DNA from: Streptomyces sp. BK340
GTDB lineage: Bacteria; Actinomycetota; Actinomycetes; Streptomycetales; Streptomycetaceae
Reading direction: 5' to 3'
Length of the DNA stretch: 64,000 nucleotides
Assembly: GCF_007827595.1 (NCBI RefSeq)
Contig: NZ_VISR01000005.1
Coordinates: 393,235 to 457,234, forward strand
Numbering within the stretch: the stretch's first letter is position 1; every line of letters begins with the position of its first letter. The notes beneath the pieces are model-generated. The model was not told the origin of the DNA. It did not search any database and was given only the letters and a program-made list of their open reading frames with translations. The position numbers and the translations under genes were made by a program. This document shows positions 20,216-30,787 of the stretch, piece after piece.

Positions 20216-20221
20216 TAACTT
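20216..20221 (+). promoter_or_regulatory. -10 box, probable leaderless start of the WecA/MraY-like gene
   Basis: TAACTT ends 6 nt before GTG 20228, with no Shine-Dalgarno. It lies in the divergent promoter region shared with the Fe-S oxidoreductase. Confidence 0.5.
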
Positions 20222-20227
20222 AGACCC

Positions 20228-21247
20228 GTGCTATACGGGATCGCCGCGGCCTCCGCCGCCCTACTCCTCACCGCCGTGCTCGCGGCGCTGCTCCGGGTGC
20301 CCGCCCTGCGTGCGGGCATCGTCGACCGGCGGCGGCAGCGGCCCCTGCCGGTGCCCGGAGGGGTGGCCGTCGTGGTCGTCACCTGTCTGGTGGCATGGGC
20401 GGGGGTGTGGACGAAGGTCGCCCCGTTGGGGCAGGGGGTCGGCCGGCTGCTCGTCGCCGGCGCCGGGGTCGCCGTGCTGGGGCTGGTCGCCGACGTGTGG
20501 CGACTGCGCCCGCGGGTGCTGGTCGCCGGCACGGCTGTGGCGGCGGCCTGCGTGGTGCCGTACGACGAGACGGGCCTGTGGGGCGGGATCCTGGCCGTGG
20601 CCTGGATCGTCTTCGTCTCCCTCGCCTTCAAGGGGCTCGACCACGCCGACGGGCTGGCGGGCACGGTCGGGGTGGTCACCGCCTTCGGGGCGGGCGCCTG
20701 TGCCGCCGCCGAGGTGATGGACGGGCTCGCGGTGCTGCTGAGCGTCTTCGCGGCCGCCCTCACCGGCTTCCTGATGCACAACTGGCATCCCGCGAGGGTG
20801 GGAATGGGGGCCTGCGGCTCGCTGTTCACCGGGTTCCTGCTCTCCTCGGCCGCCGTCTTCACCCGCGCGGGCTACGCGCTCGGGCCGACCGCGGGTGTGC
20901 TGTTCTGCCTCGGTGCCGTGGCCGCCGCCGACGTCCTGCTCGTGGTCCTCGCGCGCGGGACGAGCCGCCGGCCGCTGCTCAGGCGCGGACCGGACCATCT
21001 CGCGCACCGGCTGCGGCGGCTCGGGCTCACCCCGCCGGGGGCCGTCGTGCTGCTCGGCGCCGGTTCCTTCTCCACGGTGCTCGTAGGGGTGCTCGTGCAT
21101 GCCGGGTGGACGGGGGAGGGGGCTGTGCTGTGGGTGGCCGGTGGGGCGGTCCTCGCCGTTCTCGTACTCCTTCGCATCCCTGTCCAGCAGTCCCGGCGGA
21201 CGGAATCGACGCAGGTCAGAGGCCAGTTGCGTGTAAGGAACGGATAA
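20228..21247 (+). CDS. MraY/WecA-like glycosyl-1-phosphate transferase (membrane)
   Basis: 339 aa with about ten membrane helices. The family normally moves a sugar-1-phosphate from a UDP-sugar to undecaprenyl phosphate. Recognisable elements are GIVDRRRQRPLPVPGGVAVV (the D-RRP-P-GG start), GLDHADGLAGTVGVV (in place of N-D-DGLDGLA) and HNWHPARVGMGACGSLFTG (the F-N-PA-F-GD-GS motif). Several acidic catalytic positions are altered (GMGACGS instead of GDGGS), so this paralogue may have changed or lost activity. The start is probably leaderless. It lies upstream of dnaK. Confidence 0.78.
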   Translation: MLYGIAAASAALLLTAVLAALLRVPALRAGIVDRRRQRPLPVPGGVAVVVVTCLVAWAGVWTKVAPLGQGVGRLLVAGAGVAVLGLVADVWRLRPRVLVAGTAVAAACVVPYDETGLWGGILAVAWIVFVSLAFKGLDHADGLAGTVGVVTAFGAGACAAAEVMDGLAVLLSVFAAALTGFLMHNWHPARVGMGACGSLFTGFLLSSAAVFTRAGYALGPTAGVLFCLGAVAAADVLLVVLARGTSRRPLLRRGPDHLAHRLRRLGLTPPGAVVLLGAGSFSTVLVGVLVHAGWTGEGAVLWVAGGAVLAVLVLLRIPVQQSRRTESTQVRGQLRVRNG

Positions 21248-21249
21248 GA

Positions 21250-21270
21250 GTTGAGTCTGGCTGACTCAGG
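21250..21270. promoter_or_regulatory. Second, imperfect HAIR site upstream of dnaK
   Basis: GTTGAGT, 7 nt, ACTCAGG: 12 of 14 arm positions match the HspR-associated inverted repeat CTTGAGT-N7-ACTCAAG. Multiple HAIR copies upstream of dnaK are known for S. coelicolor. Confidence 0.75.
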
Positions 21271-21274
21271 TCTG

Positions 21275-23851
<2,577 letters not shown>

Positions 23852-23887
23852 CGTAATCACCGAAGACAGGAAGGAGGGACGTCGGGG

Positions 23888-25054
23888 ATGAGCACCAAGG
23901 ACTTCATCGAGAAGGACTACTACAAGGTCCTCGGCGTCCCCAAGGACGCCACCGAGGCCGAGATCAAGAAGGCGTACCGGAAGCTCGCCCGCGAGTTCCA
24001 CCCGGACGCCAACAAGGGCAACGCCAAGGCCGAGGAGCGCTTCAAGGAGATCTCCGAGGCGAACGACGTCCTGGGCGACCCCAAGAAGCGCAAGGAGTAC
24101 GACGAGGCACGCGCCCTGTTCGGCAACGGCGGCTTCCGCCCCGGGCCGGGCGCCGGCGGCTCCTTCAACTTCGATCTGGGCGACCTCTTCGGGGGCAACG
24201 CGCAGAGCGGGGGCGGCTTCGGCGGTGGCATCGGTGACGTCTTCGGGGGCCTGTTCAACCGCGGCGGGACCACGGGCACCCGTACCCAGCCGCGGCGCGG
24301 CCAGGACATCGAGTCCGAGGTCACGCTGAGCTTCACGGAGGCCATCGAGGGCGCCACGGTGCCCCTGCGGATGTCCTCCCAGGCGCCGTGCAAGGCCTGC
24401 TCCGGCACCGGCGACAAGAACGGCACACCGCGGGTGTGCCCGACCTGTGTCGGCACCGGGCAGGTCGCGCGGGGCTCGGGCGGCGGCTTCTCGCTGACCG
24501 ACCCCTGCCCCGACTGCAAGGGCCGCGGCCTGATCGCCGAGCACCCCTGCCTGGAGTGCAAGGGCAGCGGCCGGGCCAAGTCGTCGCGCACGATGCAGGT
24601 CCGCATCCCTGCGGGCGTCACCGACGGGCAGCGGATCCGGCTGCGCGGCAAGGGCGCGCCCGGCGAGCGGGGCGGACCGGCGGGCGACCTGTACGTGATG
24701 GTCCATGTCGGCGAGCACCCGGTGTTCGGGCGCAAGGGCGACAACCTCACCGTCACCGTGCCGGTCACGTTCGCCGAGGCGGCTCTCGGCGGCGAGGTGC
24801 GGGTCCCCACCCTCGGCGGCCCCGCCGTCACCCTGAAGCTGCCGCCCGGCACCCCCAACGGCCGCACCATGCGGGCCCGGGGCAAGGGCGCGGTCCGCAA
24901 GGACGGCACCCGTGGCGACCTCCTGGTCACCGTCGAGGTGAGTGTCCCGAAGGACGTCTCGGGGAAGGCTCGTGACGCGTTGGAGGCGTATCGCGAGGCG
25001 ACCGCGGACGAGGACCCGCGGGCGGAGCTGTTCGAGGCCGCGAAGGGAGAATGA
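23888..25054 (+). CDS. dnaJ: Co-chaperone DnaJ (type I Hsp40)
   Basis: 388 aa. The J domain (DYYKVLGVPKDATEAEIKKA, then HPD in FHPDANKG) stimulates the DnaK ATPase. It is followed by a Gly/Phe-rich linker (about residues 85-145) and four zinc motifs: CKACSGTG, CPTCVGTG, CPDCKGRG and CLECKGSG. Two C-terminal beta domains follow. GGAAGGAGGG precedes ATG 23888. The stop overlaps an ATG of hspR. Confidence 0.98.
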   Translation: MSTKDFIEKDYYKVLGVPKDATEAEIKKAYRKLAREFHPDANKGNAKAEERFKEISEANDVLGDPKKRKEYDEARALFGNGGFRPGPGAGGSFNFDLGDLFGGNAQSGGGFGGGIGDVFGGLFNRGGTTGTRTQPRRGQDIESEVTLSFTEAIEGATVPLRMSSQAPCKACSGTGDKNGTPRVCPTCVGTGQVARGSGGGFSLTDPCPDCKGRGLIAEHPCLECKGSGRAKSSRTMQVRIPAGVTDGQRIRLRGKGAPGERGGPAGDLYVMVHVGEHPVFGRKGDNLTVTVPVTFAEAALGGEVRVPTLGGPAVTLKLPPGTPNGRTMRARGKGAVRKDGTRGDLLVTVEVSVPKDVSGKARDALEAYREATADEDPRAELFEAAKGE

Positions 25055-25059
25055 GAGTG

Positions 25060-25509
25060 ATGGACGGCCGTCGGCGCAACCCGTACGAACTGACCGAGGA
25101 GACCCCGGTCTACGTCATCTCGGTCGCGGCCCAGCTCTCCGGACTCCACCCGCAGACGCTGCGTCAGTACGACCGCCTGGGTCTGGTCTCCCCCGACCGC
25201 ACGGCCGGCCGGGGCCGCCGCTACTCGGCCCGTGACATCGAGCTGCTCCGCCAGGTGCAGGCGCTGTCGCAGGACGAGGGCATCAACCTGGCCGGCATCA
25301 AGCGGATCATCGAACTGGAGAACCAGGTCATCGCGCTCCAGTCCCGCGTCGCGGAGCTGGAGGCGGCCCTGGACGGTGCGGCGGCCGCGATGCAGCAGCG
25401 CGAGGCCGCCGTCCACGCCTCCTACCGTCGCGACCTGGTCCCGTATCAGGAGGTCCAGCAGACCAGCGCGCTGGTGGTGTGGCGGCCGAAGCGGCAGCAG
25501 AACGACTGA
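25060..25509 (+). CDS. hspR: MerR-family heat-shock repressor HspR
   Basis: 149 aa. MerR-type winged helix: YVISVAAQLSGLHPQTLRQY, DRLGLVSPDRTAGRGRRYS, then DIELLRQVQALSQDEGINLA, and a C-terminal coiled coil (ALQSRVAELEAAL). It represses the dnaK operon and clpB by binding HAIR repeats, with DnaK as co-repressor. ATG 25060 gives the conserved start MDGRRRNPYEL and places AAGGGAGA 9 nt upstream; ATG 25051, overlapping the dnaJ stop, is an alternative. HAIR sites are visible upstream of dnaK and of clpB in this window. Confidence 0.96.
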   Translation: MDGRRRNPYELTEETPVYVISVAAQLSGLHPQTLRQYDRLGLVSPDRTAGRGRRYSARDIELLRQVQALSQDEGINLAGIKRIIELENQVIALQSRVAELEAALDGAAAAMQQREAAVHASYRRDLVPYQEVQQTSALVVWRPKRQQND

Positions 25510-25524
25510 GCGTCTGTGACAGCT

Positions 25525-25553
25525 GAGAGGGGCCCGGATTCCGGGCCCCTCTC
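25525..25553. terminator. Terminator of the dnaK operon
   Basis: A 13-bp perfect stem GAGAGGGGCCCGG / CCGGGCCCCTCTC with loop ATT, 15 bp after hspR and just before the convergent FN3 gene stop. Confidence 0.9.
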
Positions 25554-25577
25554 ACGTGCTCGGCGTGTTCGGAGTGT

Positions 25578-27275
25578 TCAGGGCGCGAGGGAGGCCCAGT
25601 CGGCGCCGGGTGCGGACTCGGTGCCGTCGGGCTGCAGGGCGGTCACCCGGTAGAAGTGGGTGGTGCCCCTGGCGGCGCCGGTGTCCTGGTAGGAGCTGTC
25701 CGTCGTGGCCGCCAGCTTCTCGTACGCCCTGGTGTCCGGGTTCCAGCGGTAGACCTGGTAGCCGGTGGCGTCCGCCACGGCGTTCCAGGCCAGCGCGACT
25801 CCGGTTCCCTCGGCGGTCGCCGACAGCCGGACCGGCGAGCCCCCGGGCGTCGGCTCGCCCGGCGTCATGTCCAGCTCGGCGACGGTCACGGCCTCGGCCG
25901 GGCCGTTCCACTTGATCGCGGAGTTGCCCTGGTCGTCCACGGCGTCGACGAAGAAGCAGACCTCGTCGCCGTCCGGGAGCGTGGTGTAGTCGTAGGACGT
26001 CGTGCCGGGGGAGACGTAGTCCGCGGTGCCGCCCCAGCAGACCTGGTCGCCCGGGTCGCCCAGCACCTCGCCCCGGTGGATCTCGTAGTACTTCAGGTCC
26101 GTGGCGGGGCTCCTGTCCCAGTCCAGGTGGAAGCCGTACTCGGTCGGGGTGACGTTCAGCCCGGTGACGAGGGCGGGCGGGTCGTTGTCCCAGATCTTGC
26201 CGTACCCGGGCTCGGACCGGGCGGACTCGTTGCCCGCCGCGTCGACCGCCGAGACGCGGTAGTAGTAGACGACCTTCTCGGCGGCCGAGGTGTCCAGGTA
26301 GGAGAGCTGGTCCGTGGTGCCGAGCGCGGTGTACGTGCCGTTCTCGCTCGCCGCCCGGAAGACGCGGTAGGACACCGCGCCCGTGACCCTGTCCCAGACG
26401 ACCTTCAGCCCGCCCGTGCTGTCGGCCGGACCGAAATGGCCCCCGGCGCTCACGTTGGCCGGCGCGTCGGGCGCCACCCGGTCGACGGTGGTCACCGCCT
26501 GGTCCGCGGTGCCCGCCGACTCGTTGCCGGCCCGGTCGTAGGCGCGGACCTCGTAGTAGTACGTCTCGCCCGTCTTCGGGAGGGTGGCGTCGGTGTACGA
26601 GGTGGAGGTCGTCGTCGCGAGCGGCTTGCTGCCGAACGACATGCCCTTCAGCCGCCGGTAGACCCGGTACCCCGCGAGGTCCATCTCCTTGTTCTTGGTC
26701 CAGCTCGGCTTCGCCCTGCCGGTCGCCGTGTCGTACGACACCGAAGTCCCCGTCGGGACGAGGGGCTTGACCTTGTCGTCGGCGGCCGAGAGCCGGGGCA
26801 GGTACGAGAAGGCGACGTCGGCGGTGCCGGTCCAGTTGACGTAGTCGACGCGCAGCGTGTGCCTGCCGGACGGGATCGTGACGTCGACGGACTTGCTCTG
26901 GTCGGTCGAGACGTTCTTCCAGATGTCCACCTTGCGCACGCCGTCCAGGTACACCCGCACCCCGTCCTGGGTGCTGACCGGCAGCGAGAACGGCCCGCCG
27001 GAACCGAAGTCCCGGGTCACGCTCCAGCGCACGCCGAAGTTGTCCCTGGGCAGGCCGGTGGCCGGGGCGCCCGTGCCCCAGTGCTCGGAGATCCCGGAGT
27101 CGCAGTCCGTCTTCTTCGGGGCGCCGGAGAAAGTGGTGTTCGCGTAGAACATCCGGATGTACGAGGGTGACGGGCAACTCGGGGCGGCGGAAGCGGCGGT
27201 GGTGGCCGTGCTCAGCAGGGCGCCGGTTGCGGAGAGCACGACGGCCGTGGTCGTCGTGCGTCTGGCTGGGTTCAT
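25578..27275 (-). CDS. Secreted PA14-like / fibronectin type III repeat protein
   Basis: 565 aa. A signal peptide (TAVVLSATGALLSTATTAAS) precedes a PA14-like module at about residues 35-185 (YIRMFYANTTFSGAPKKTDC, VRWSVTRDFGSGGPFSLPVS, DGVRVYLDGVRKVDIWKN). Four or five FN3 domains follow, with repeated AGYRVYRR / TYYYEVRAYDRAGNES / VSYRVFRA / YYYRVSAVDAAGNES. Such proteins bind polysaccharide or act as spacers of exoenzymes; no catalytic domain is present. ATG 27275 follows AGAGGA and gives a clean signal peptide; the open frame upstream is not protein-like. It is convergent with hspR. Confidence 0.88.
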   Translation of the reverse strand: MNPARRTTTTAVVLSATGALLSTATTAASAAPSCPSPSYIRMFYANTTFSGAPKKTDCDSGISEHWGTGAPATGLPRDNFGVRWSVTRDFGSGGPFSLPVSTQDGVRVYLDGVRKVDIWKNVSTDQSKSVDVTIPSGRHTLRVDYVNWTGTADVAFSYLPRLSAADDKVKPLVPTGTSVSYDTATGRAKPSWTKNKEMDLAGYRVYRRLKGMSFGSKPLATTTSTSYTDATLPKTGETYYYEVRAYDRAGNESAGTADQAVTTVDRVAPDAPANVSAGGHFGPADSTGGLKVVWDRVTGAVSYRVFRAASENGTYTALGTTDQLSYLDTSAAEKVVYYYRVSAVDAAGNESARSEPGYGKIWDNDPPALVTGLNVTPTEYGFHLDWDRSPATDLKYYEIHRGEVLGDPGDQVCWGGTADYVSPGTTSYDYTTLPDGDEVCFFVDAVDDQGNSAIKWNGPAEAVTVAELDMTPGEPTPGGSPVRLSATAEGTGVALAWNAVADATGYQVYRWNPDTRAYEKLAATTDSSYQDTGAARGTTHFYRVTALQPDGTESAPGADWASLAP

Positions 27276-27571
27276 TCGGTCCTCTGCTCGAGTCGGGGGA
27301 ACGGTGTGCGACCGCCGGTGATCACGACTCGCGGGGATTGCCATTGGTTGTGCGGATCTTTGCCTCCCTGTGAACTCCGTTTGAATGGAGGGTCCGTAAA
27401 GAGTGTTTGGAGATGATTCCGCTCCTCCTTCACAGGTGCAGCGGAGCGTGCTGTTGCGCACTCGTTAAGTAGTTCCGCTTGACGCCGGGTAGCGGCTCCG
27501 CGTTGTCTTTTCAGACACCTGGGTCGTAAAGCAGCACCCACGTCCGGAACGCACCTGAAGTGAGCCCTCGA

Positions 27572-28678
27572 ATGCGTCGTATCGCCATAGCCGTGGCTGC
27601 ATCCACGATGACCCTTTCGCTTGCCGGCTGCGGCGTGCTGGACGCGACGGGGGACGGTGCGAGCGCGAGCCCGACGAAGGGTGACGACGTCACCATCGGG
27701 CTGCTGCTGCCGGAGAAGGCGAACAGTCGCTACGACAAGTTCGACTACCCCATCATCAAGAGCAAGGTCGAGGAGCTGACCGACAAGAAGGGCAAGGTCG
27801 AGTACGCCAACGCCGACGCGGACGCCGCCCGGCAGGCCGGCCAGATGCAGTCGATGATCGACGACAAGGTCGACATCATCCTGGTCGACGCGGTCGACTC
27901 GCACGCCATCGCGGGCCAGGTGAAGAAGGCCAAGGACGCGGGCATCCCGGTCATCGCCTACGACCGGCTGGCCGAGGGTCCGATCGACGCCTACATCTCC
28001 TTCGACAACGAGCTGGTCGGCGAGGTGCAGGGCCGCACGCTGCTGGAGGCGCTGGGCTCGAACGTCGACACCTCCGACAAGGTCGTCATGGTGAACGGCT
28101 CGCCCACCGACCCGAACGCCAAGCAGTTCAAGCAGGGTGCGCTGTCCGAGCTGAACGGCAAGGTGACGATCGCGGACACCTTCGACACCCCGGACTGGAA
28201 GCCGGAGAACGCCCAGACCGAGATGGCCGAGGCGATCGGCAAGATCGGCAAGAGCAACATCGCCGGGGTCTACGCCGCCAACGACGGTATGGCGGGCGGT
28301 GTCATCAAGGCGCTGAAGGCGGCCGGTGTCACCAGCCTGCCCCCGATCACCGGCCAGGACGCCGAACTGGACGCGGTGCAGCGGATCATCGGCGGCGAGC
28401 AGTACATGAGCGTCTACAAGTCCTACCCGGACGAGGCCGAGGCCGCGGCCCAGATGGCCGTCACCAAGGTGCAGGGCAAGGACATCCAGTTCGACGCCCT
28501 CACCCAGGACAAGGTGGACAGCCCCACCGCCAAGGACATCCCGGCCAAGCTGGTCCAGGTGAGCCCCCTGGTCAAGAGCAGCATCAAGGACACGGTCATC
28601 GCCGACGGGATCTACACGATCGACGAGATCTGCACCCCCAGGTACAAGGCGGCCTGCGCGGCCATCGGCCTGAAGTAG
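27572..28678 (+). CDS. Sugar ABC transporter substrate-binding lipoprotein (xylose/ribose type)
   Basis: About 368 aa. The lipobox LSLAGCG anchors it to the membrane. The periplasmic-binding-protein fold of the RbsB/XylF group is shown by VTIGLLLPEKANSRYDKFDY, VDIILVDAVDSHAI, AGIPVIAYDRLAEG, DAYISFDNELVGEVQG, GVYAANDGMAGGVIKALKAA and ITGQDAELDAVQRIIGGEQY. It closely resembles XylF-type proteins that feed XylGH transporters. No ATPase or permease gene follows, so the rest of the transporter must lie elsewhere. ATG 27572 is preferred (GTG 27560 is in frame). Confidence 0.9.
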   Translation: MRRIAIAVAASTMTLSLAGCGVLDATGDGASASPTKGDDVTIGLLLPEKANSRYDKFDYPIIKSKVEELTDKKGKVEYANADADAARQAGQMQSMIDDKVDIILVDAVDSHAIAGQVKKAKDAGIPVIAYDRLAEGPIDAYISFDNELVGEVQGRTLLEALGSNVDTSDKVVMVNGSPTDPNAKQFKQGALSELNGKVTIADTFDTPDWKPENAQTEMAEAIGKIGKSNIAGVYAANDGMAGGVIKALKAAGVTSLPPITGQDAELDAVQRIIGGEQYMSVYKSYPDEAEAAAQMAVTKVQGKDIQFDALTQDKVDSPTAKDIPAKLVQVSPLVKSSIKDTVIADGIYTIDEICTPRYKAACAAIGLK

Positions 28679-28796
28679 GCCCCGGAGCGGTGGCCCGCCG
28701 CCCCGGAGCGGGGCGCCGTGGCAGAGGGCTCGCACGTGACGCGGCGGGCGCCGGAAGGTCTCGGCGCCTGCCGCGCCACGTGCTGAGCGGCCCTCC

Positions 28797-28827
28797 CGTA
28801 TCGCGCCACCCCCGTGGGCGCGATACG
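28797..28827. terminator. Hairpin, possible terminator of the sugar-binding gene
   Basis: CGTATCGCGCC / GGCGCGATACG, 11-bp stem with a 9-nt loop, 119 bp after the stop and directly abutting repeat A. There is no U-tract, so termination is a guess. Confidence 0.4.
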
Positions 28828-28829
28828 AC

Positions 28830-28947
28830 GGTCCCGGCCGAACGGGGGGTGCCCGACCGGGACCGCTCCGGGTGCTGGTGCACCCGGGGGAAGCGAGATC
28901 AACGATGCCCCGGTGGCGTGCGCCCCACCACCATCATCTTGTTGCAA
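28830..28947. repeat. Dispersed structured repeat, copy A
   Basis: Three parts: hairpin GGTCCCGG/CCGGGACC (28830-28864), hairpin GGGTGC-TGGT-GCACCC (28870-28885), and a tail whose last 22 bases (28926-28947, CACCACCATC ATCTTGTTGC AA) are identical to copy B at 42057-42175. Between hairpin and tail, GAAGCG and ACGATGCC are also shared. In copy B the first stem has different bases that still pair, so the structure appears conserved. Probably a structured RNA or a recombination target; I cannot name it. Confidence 0.6.
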
Positions 28948-29328
28948 TGCGACGGGCGGTCTCGCAGTGGCCCGGAGTGAGATCGCCCCGCCGACGCCAA
29001 CGTCATGGTGCCTTGCCTGTCGACCACACCTCCGAGTCACCCATGTACGGTCACGCGCGGAGTTGTAGTGGGCCGTGGGCCTGTGTCGGCGACGGCTGAA
29101 TCGCGCGTCGCCGACAGCCCGCCTCTGTAACGTGAGCGCGTCGGCCAGACCATCTCCCGGCGGAAGCGGCTCACTCGGTGCCGGAGGCGGAACCAACAGC
29201 AGCCGACGGCTTCCAGAATTGTCCAAGAACCGGCAAATTACGGAGACCACTCAGAATCTGACAGCTACGGGAGATCGCCCGGCTCACCCGGTGGGAGTGG
29301 TGGTGGCGGTCGGCCCATGATGGCTGTC

Positions 29329-29611
29329 ATGGAGAACGAGGCCGGGAAGATCGAGGTCTGGTTCGGGTTCGTCCGTCGTGAGGGGTGGTTCCCGCAGGAC
29401 ACCGAGGGCCTGTGGGGCGACGAAGGTCGGTGACAGCATGGCCAGGGTGCAGAATGCTCCCTTCCTTCAGGGCGGGGTGGCCGAGGGTGACGTAGTGCGG
29501 TACCAGACCGACTCCGACGGGCTCCACAGGGCTGTCGGGCGGGTCAGTTCCGGGAACGGCGCGATCCGTTCTTCTTGCGCAGGGTCATGGGTGCCTCGCG
29601 TGTGGCGGTAA
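29329..29611 (+). pseudogene. Broken DUF4265-like gene
   Basis: ATG 29329 encodes MENEAGKIEVWFGFVRREGW, then FPQDTEGLWGDEGR and a stop. The family continues in another frame as DSMARVQNAPFLQGGVAEGD, then VVRYQTDSDGLHRAVGRVSS, then runs into unrelated sequence. There is thus a frameshift or small deletion near 29420 and a lost C-terminus. The N-terminal W-RFV-R-GWP and PFL-GVA-GDVV motifs are typical of DUF4265 proteins. Confidence 0.7.
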
Positions 29612-29761
29612 GGCGGTCGCCGCCTTCTGGTGCATCCATCCATGCGGGGCCGCGGGATGGACGCCGAGCTCCTGGGCCGCCCTGCGGATGACCTCGGGGC
29701 AACCGTCGGCGGGGCTCCTCTCGCGAGACCTGCTTCATCCGTCACTGCACCCGGAGCTTGA
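29612..29761. other. Short interval with a possible transposase scrap
   Basis: The minus strand reads EVIRRAAQELGVHPAAPHGW in one frame, vaguely like the helix-turn-helix of IS3 OrfA proteins. Too short and degenerate to call. Confidence 0.25.
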
Positions 29762-29810
29762 CAGCACACATATCGCTTATCGATACTATCGATAAGCGAT
29801 ATGTGTGCTG
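29762..29810. promoter_or_regulatory. 49-bp perfect palindrome upstream of the DUF2975/XRE pair
   Basis: Arms of 24 bp (CAGCACACATATCGCTTATC, then GATA, and the exact complement) around a single central C. It contains paired TATCGATA units, ends 18 bp before the GTG of the DUF2975 gene and is much more AT-rich than its surroundings. It probably combines the promoter and the operator for the XRE regulator encoded by the second gene. The length and perfection are unusual for a simple operator. Confidence 0.75.
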
Positions 29811-29828
29811 CGGACAACAGGGGGAACC

Positions 29829-30449
29829 GTGGGTACGAAGTCCTGGTGGGCCCGGACCGACAATCGGCTGCTGGAGGCGACTCTGGGCCTGGCCGCTCTG
29901 TTTGTCGGCGTCTTCGGGGTGCTGACCCCCGCCCTCGGGGTGGTCGGCCTCATCGACCCCGTGGACACCCGCGAAGTCGAGGTCGAGACCACGACTCGGG
30001 TACCGAGCACCGTGACCGATACGGTGGCGGGCAACGGCATGACCCTCACCGGCACCCACCAGGCCGACCTCGCCTTCGCTCACCCCGACCTGAGCCAGCG
30101 CCTGTTGCTCGCGCTGCCGGAGGTTATCGGCAGTCTGCTCCTGCTCCTCGTCCTGGCCCTCCTCCTTCAGGTGGCCAGGACGCTGCGAGGCGGCGACGTC
30201 TTCGTGCCGAAGAACGCCCGCCGCCTTAGCGCCATAGGGCTCACGGTGCTAGTGCAGGCCTTCCTCTCCCCAGTGCTGCCAGCGCTCACCACGGCTGCAC
30301 TGGTGAGCGGCACCCCCATGGCCGATCAGATCCCCTCCTCGATCACGTTCACCGGCGAGTACGTCCTGCTCGCCTTCCTCATCCTGGCCCTGGGCGAGGT
30401 CTTCCGGCGTGGTACGAAGCTCCGCGCCGACACCGAGGGGCTGGTCTGA
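29829..30449 (+). CDS. DUF2975 membrane protein
   Basis: 206 aa with four predicted membrane helices: LGLAALFVGVFGVLTPALGV, LLALPEVIGSLLLLLVLALL, AIGLTVLVQAFLSPVLPALT and YVLLAFLILALGEVFRRGTK. DUF2975 proteins are usually paired with a small YozG-like XRE regulator, as here; the function is unknown. GTG 29829 follows GGGGAA. The stop overlaps the regulator's ATG (TGATG), so the two are coupled. Confidence 0.86.
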   Translation: MGTKSWWARTDNRLLEATLGLAALFVGVFGVLTPALGVVGLIDPVDTREVEVETTTRVPSTVTDTVAGNGMTLTGTHQADLAFAHPDLSQRLLLALPEVIGSLLLLLVLALLLQVARTLRGGDVFVPKNARRLSAIGLTVLVQAFLSPVLPALTTAALVSGTPMADQIPSSITFTGEYVLLAFLILALGEVFRRGTKLRADTEGLV

Positions 30450-30673
30450 TGCCGCCAGAGGAGGAACACCGGGTCAAGGTCCACCTGGACCGACTGCTGG
30501 CAGAGCGCGGCATGACTCTGTCCGAGCTGGCGGCCAAGGTCGAGGTGACGGTCGTCAACCTCTCTGTCCTGAAGAACGACCGGGCTAAGGCAATCCGCTT
30601 CTCCACCCTCACCGCGATCTGCCGCGAACTGAACTGCCAACCCGGCGACCTGCTCAGCATCCGCGAGGACTGA
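30449..30673 (+). CDS. Small XRE/Cro-family transcriptional regulator (YozG-like)
   Basis: 74 aa, almost entirely a helix-turn-helix domain: RLLAERGMTLSELAAKVEVT, then VVNLSVLKNDRAKAIRFSTL, then TAICRELNCQPGDLLSI. This is the partner that normally accompanies DUF2975 proteins. It overlaps the DUF2975 stop. The likely target is the 49-bp palindrome upstream of the pair (inference). Confidence 0.9.
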   Translation: MPPEEEHRVKVHLDRLLAERGMTLSELAAKVEVTVVNLSVLKNDRAKAIRFSTLTAICRELNCQPGDLLSIRED

Positions 30674-30787
30674 CCCCGGCTACCGGCATGGCCGACGTTC
30701 CGTACGAGAGCGCCGTGCACTGCCTCCTACCGTGTGGCCTTCGCCGTACAAAGCTCATAACTGCGCTATCTAGACAAGGGATTACTC

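Larger units (their letters stand above)
28679..29328. other. Non-coding region with hairpin and structured repeat
   Basis: About 650 bp after the sugar-binding lipoprotein with no supported gene. It contains the hairpin at 28797-28827 and repeat copy A at 28830-28947. The long minus-strand open frame (28612-29250) is not protein-like. Confidence 0.55.
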
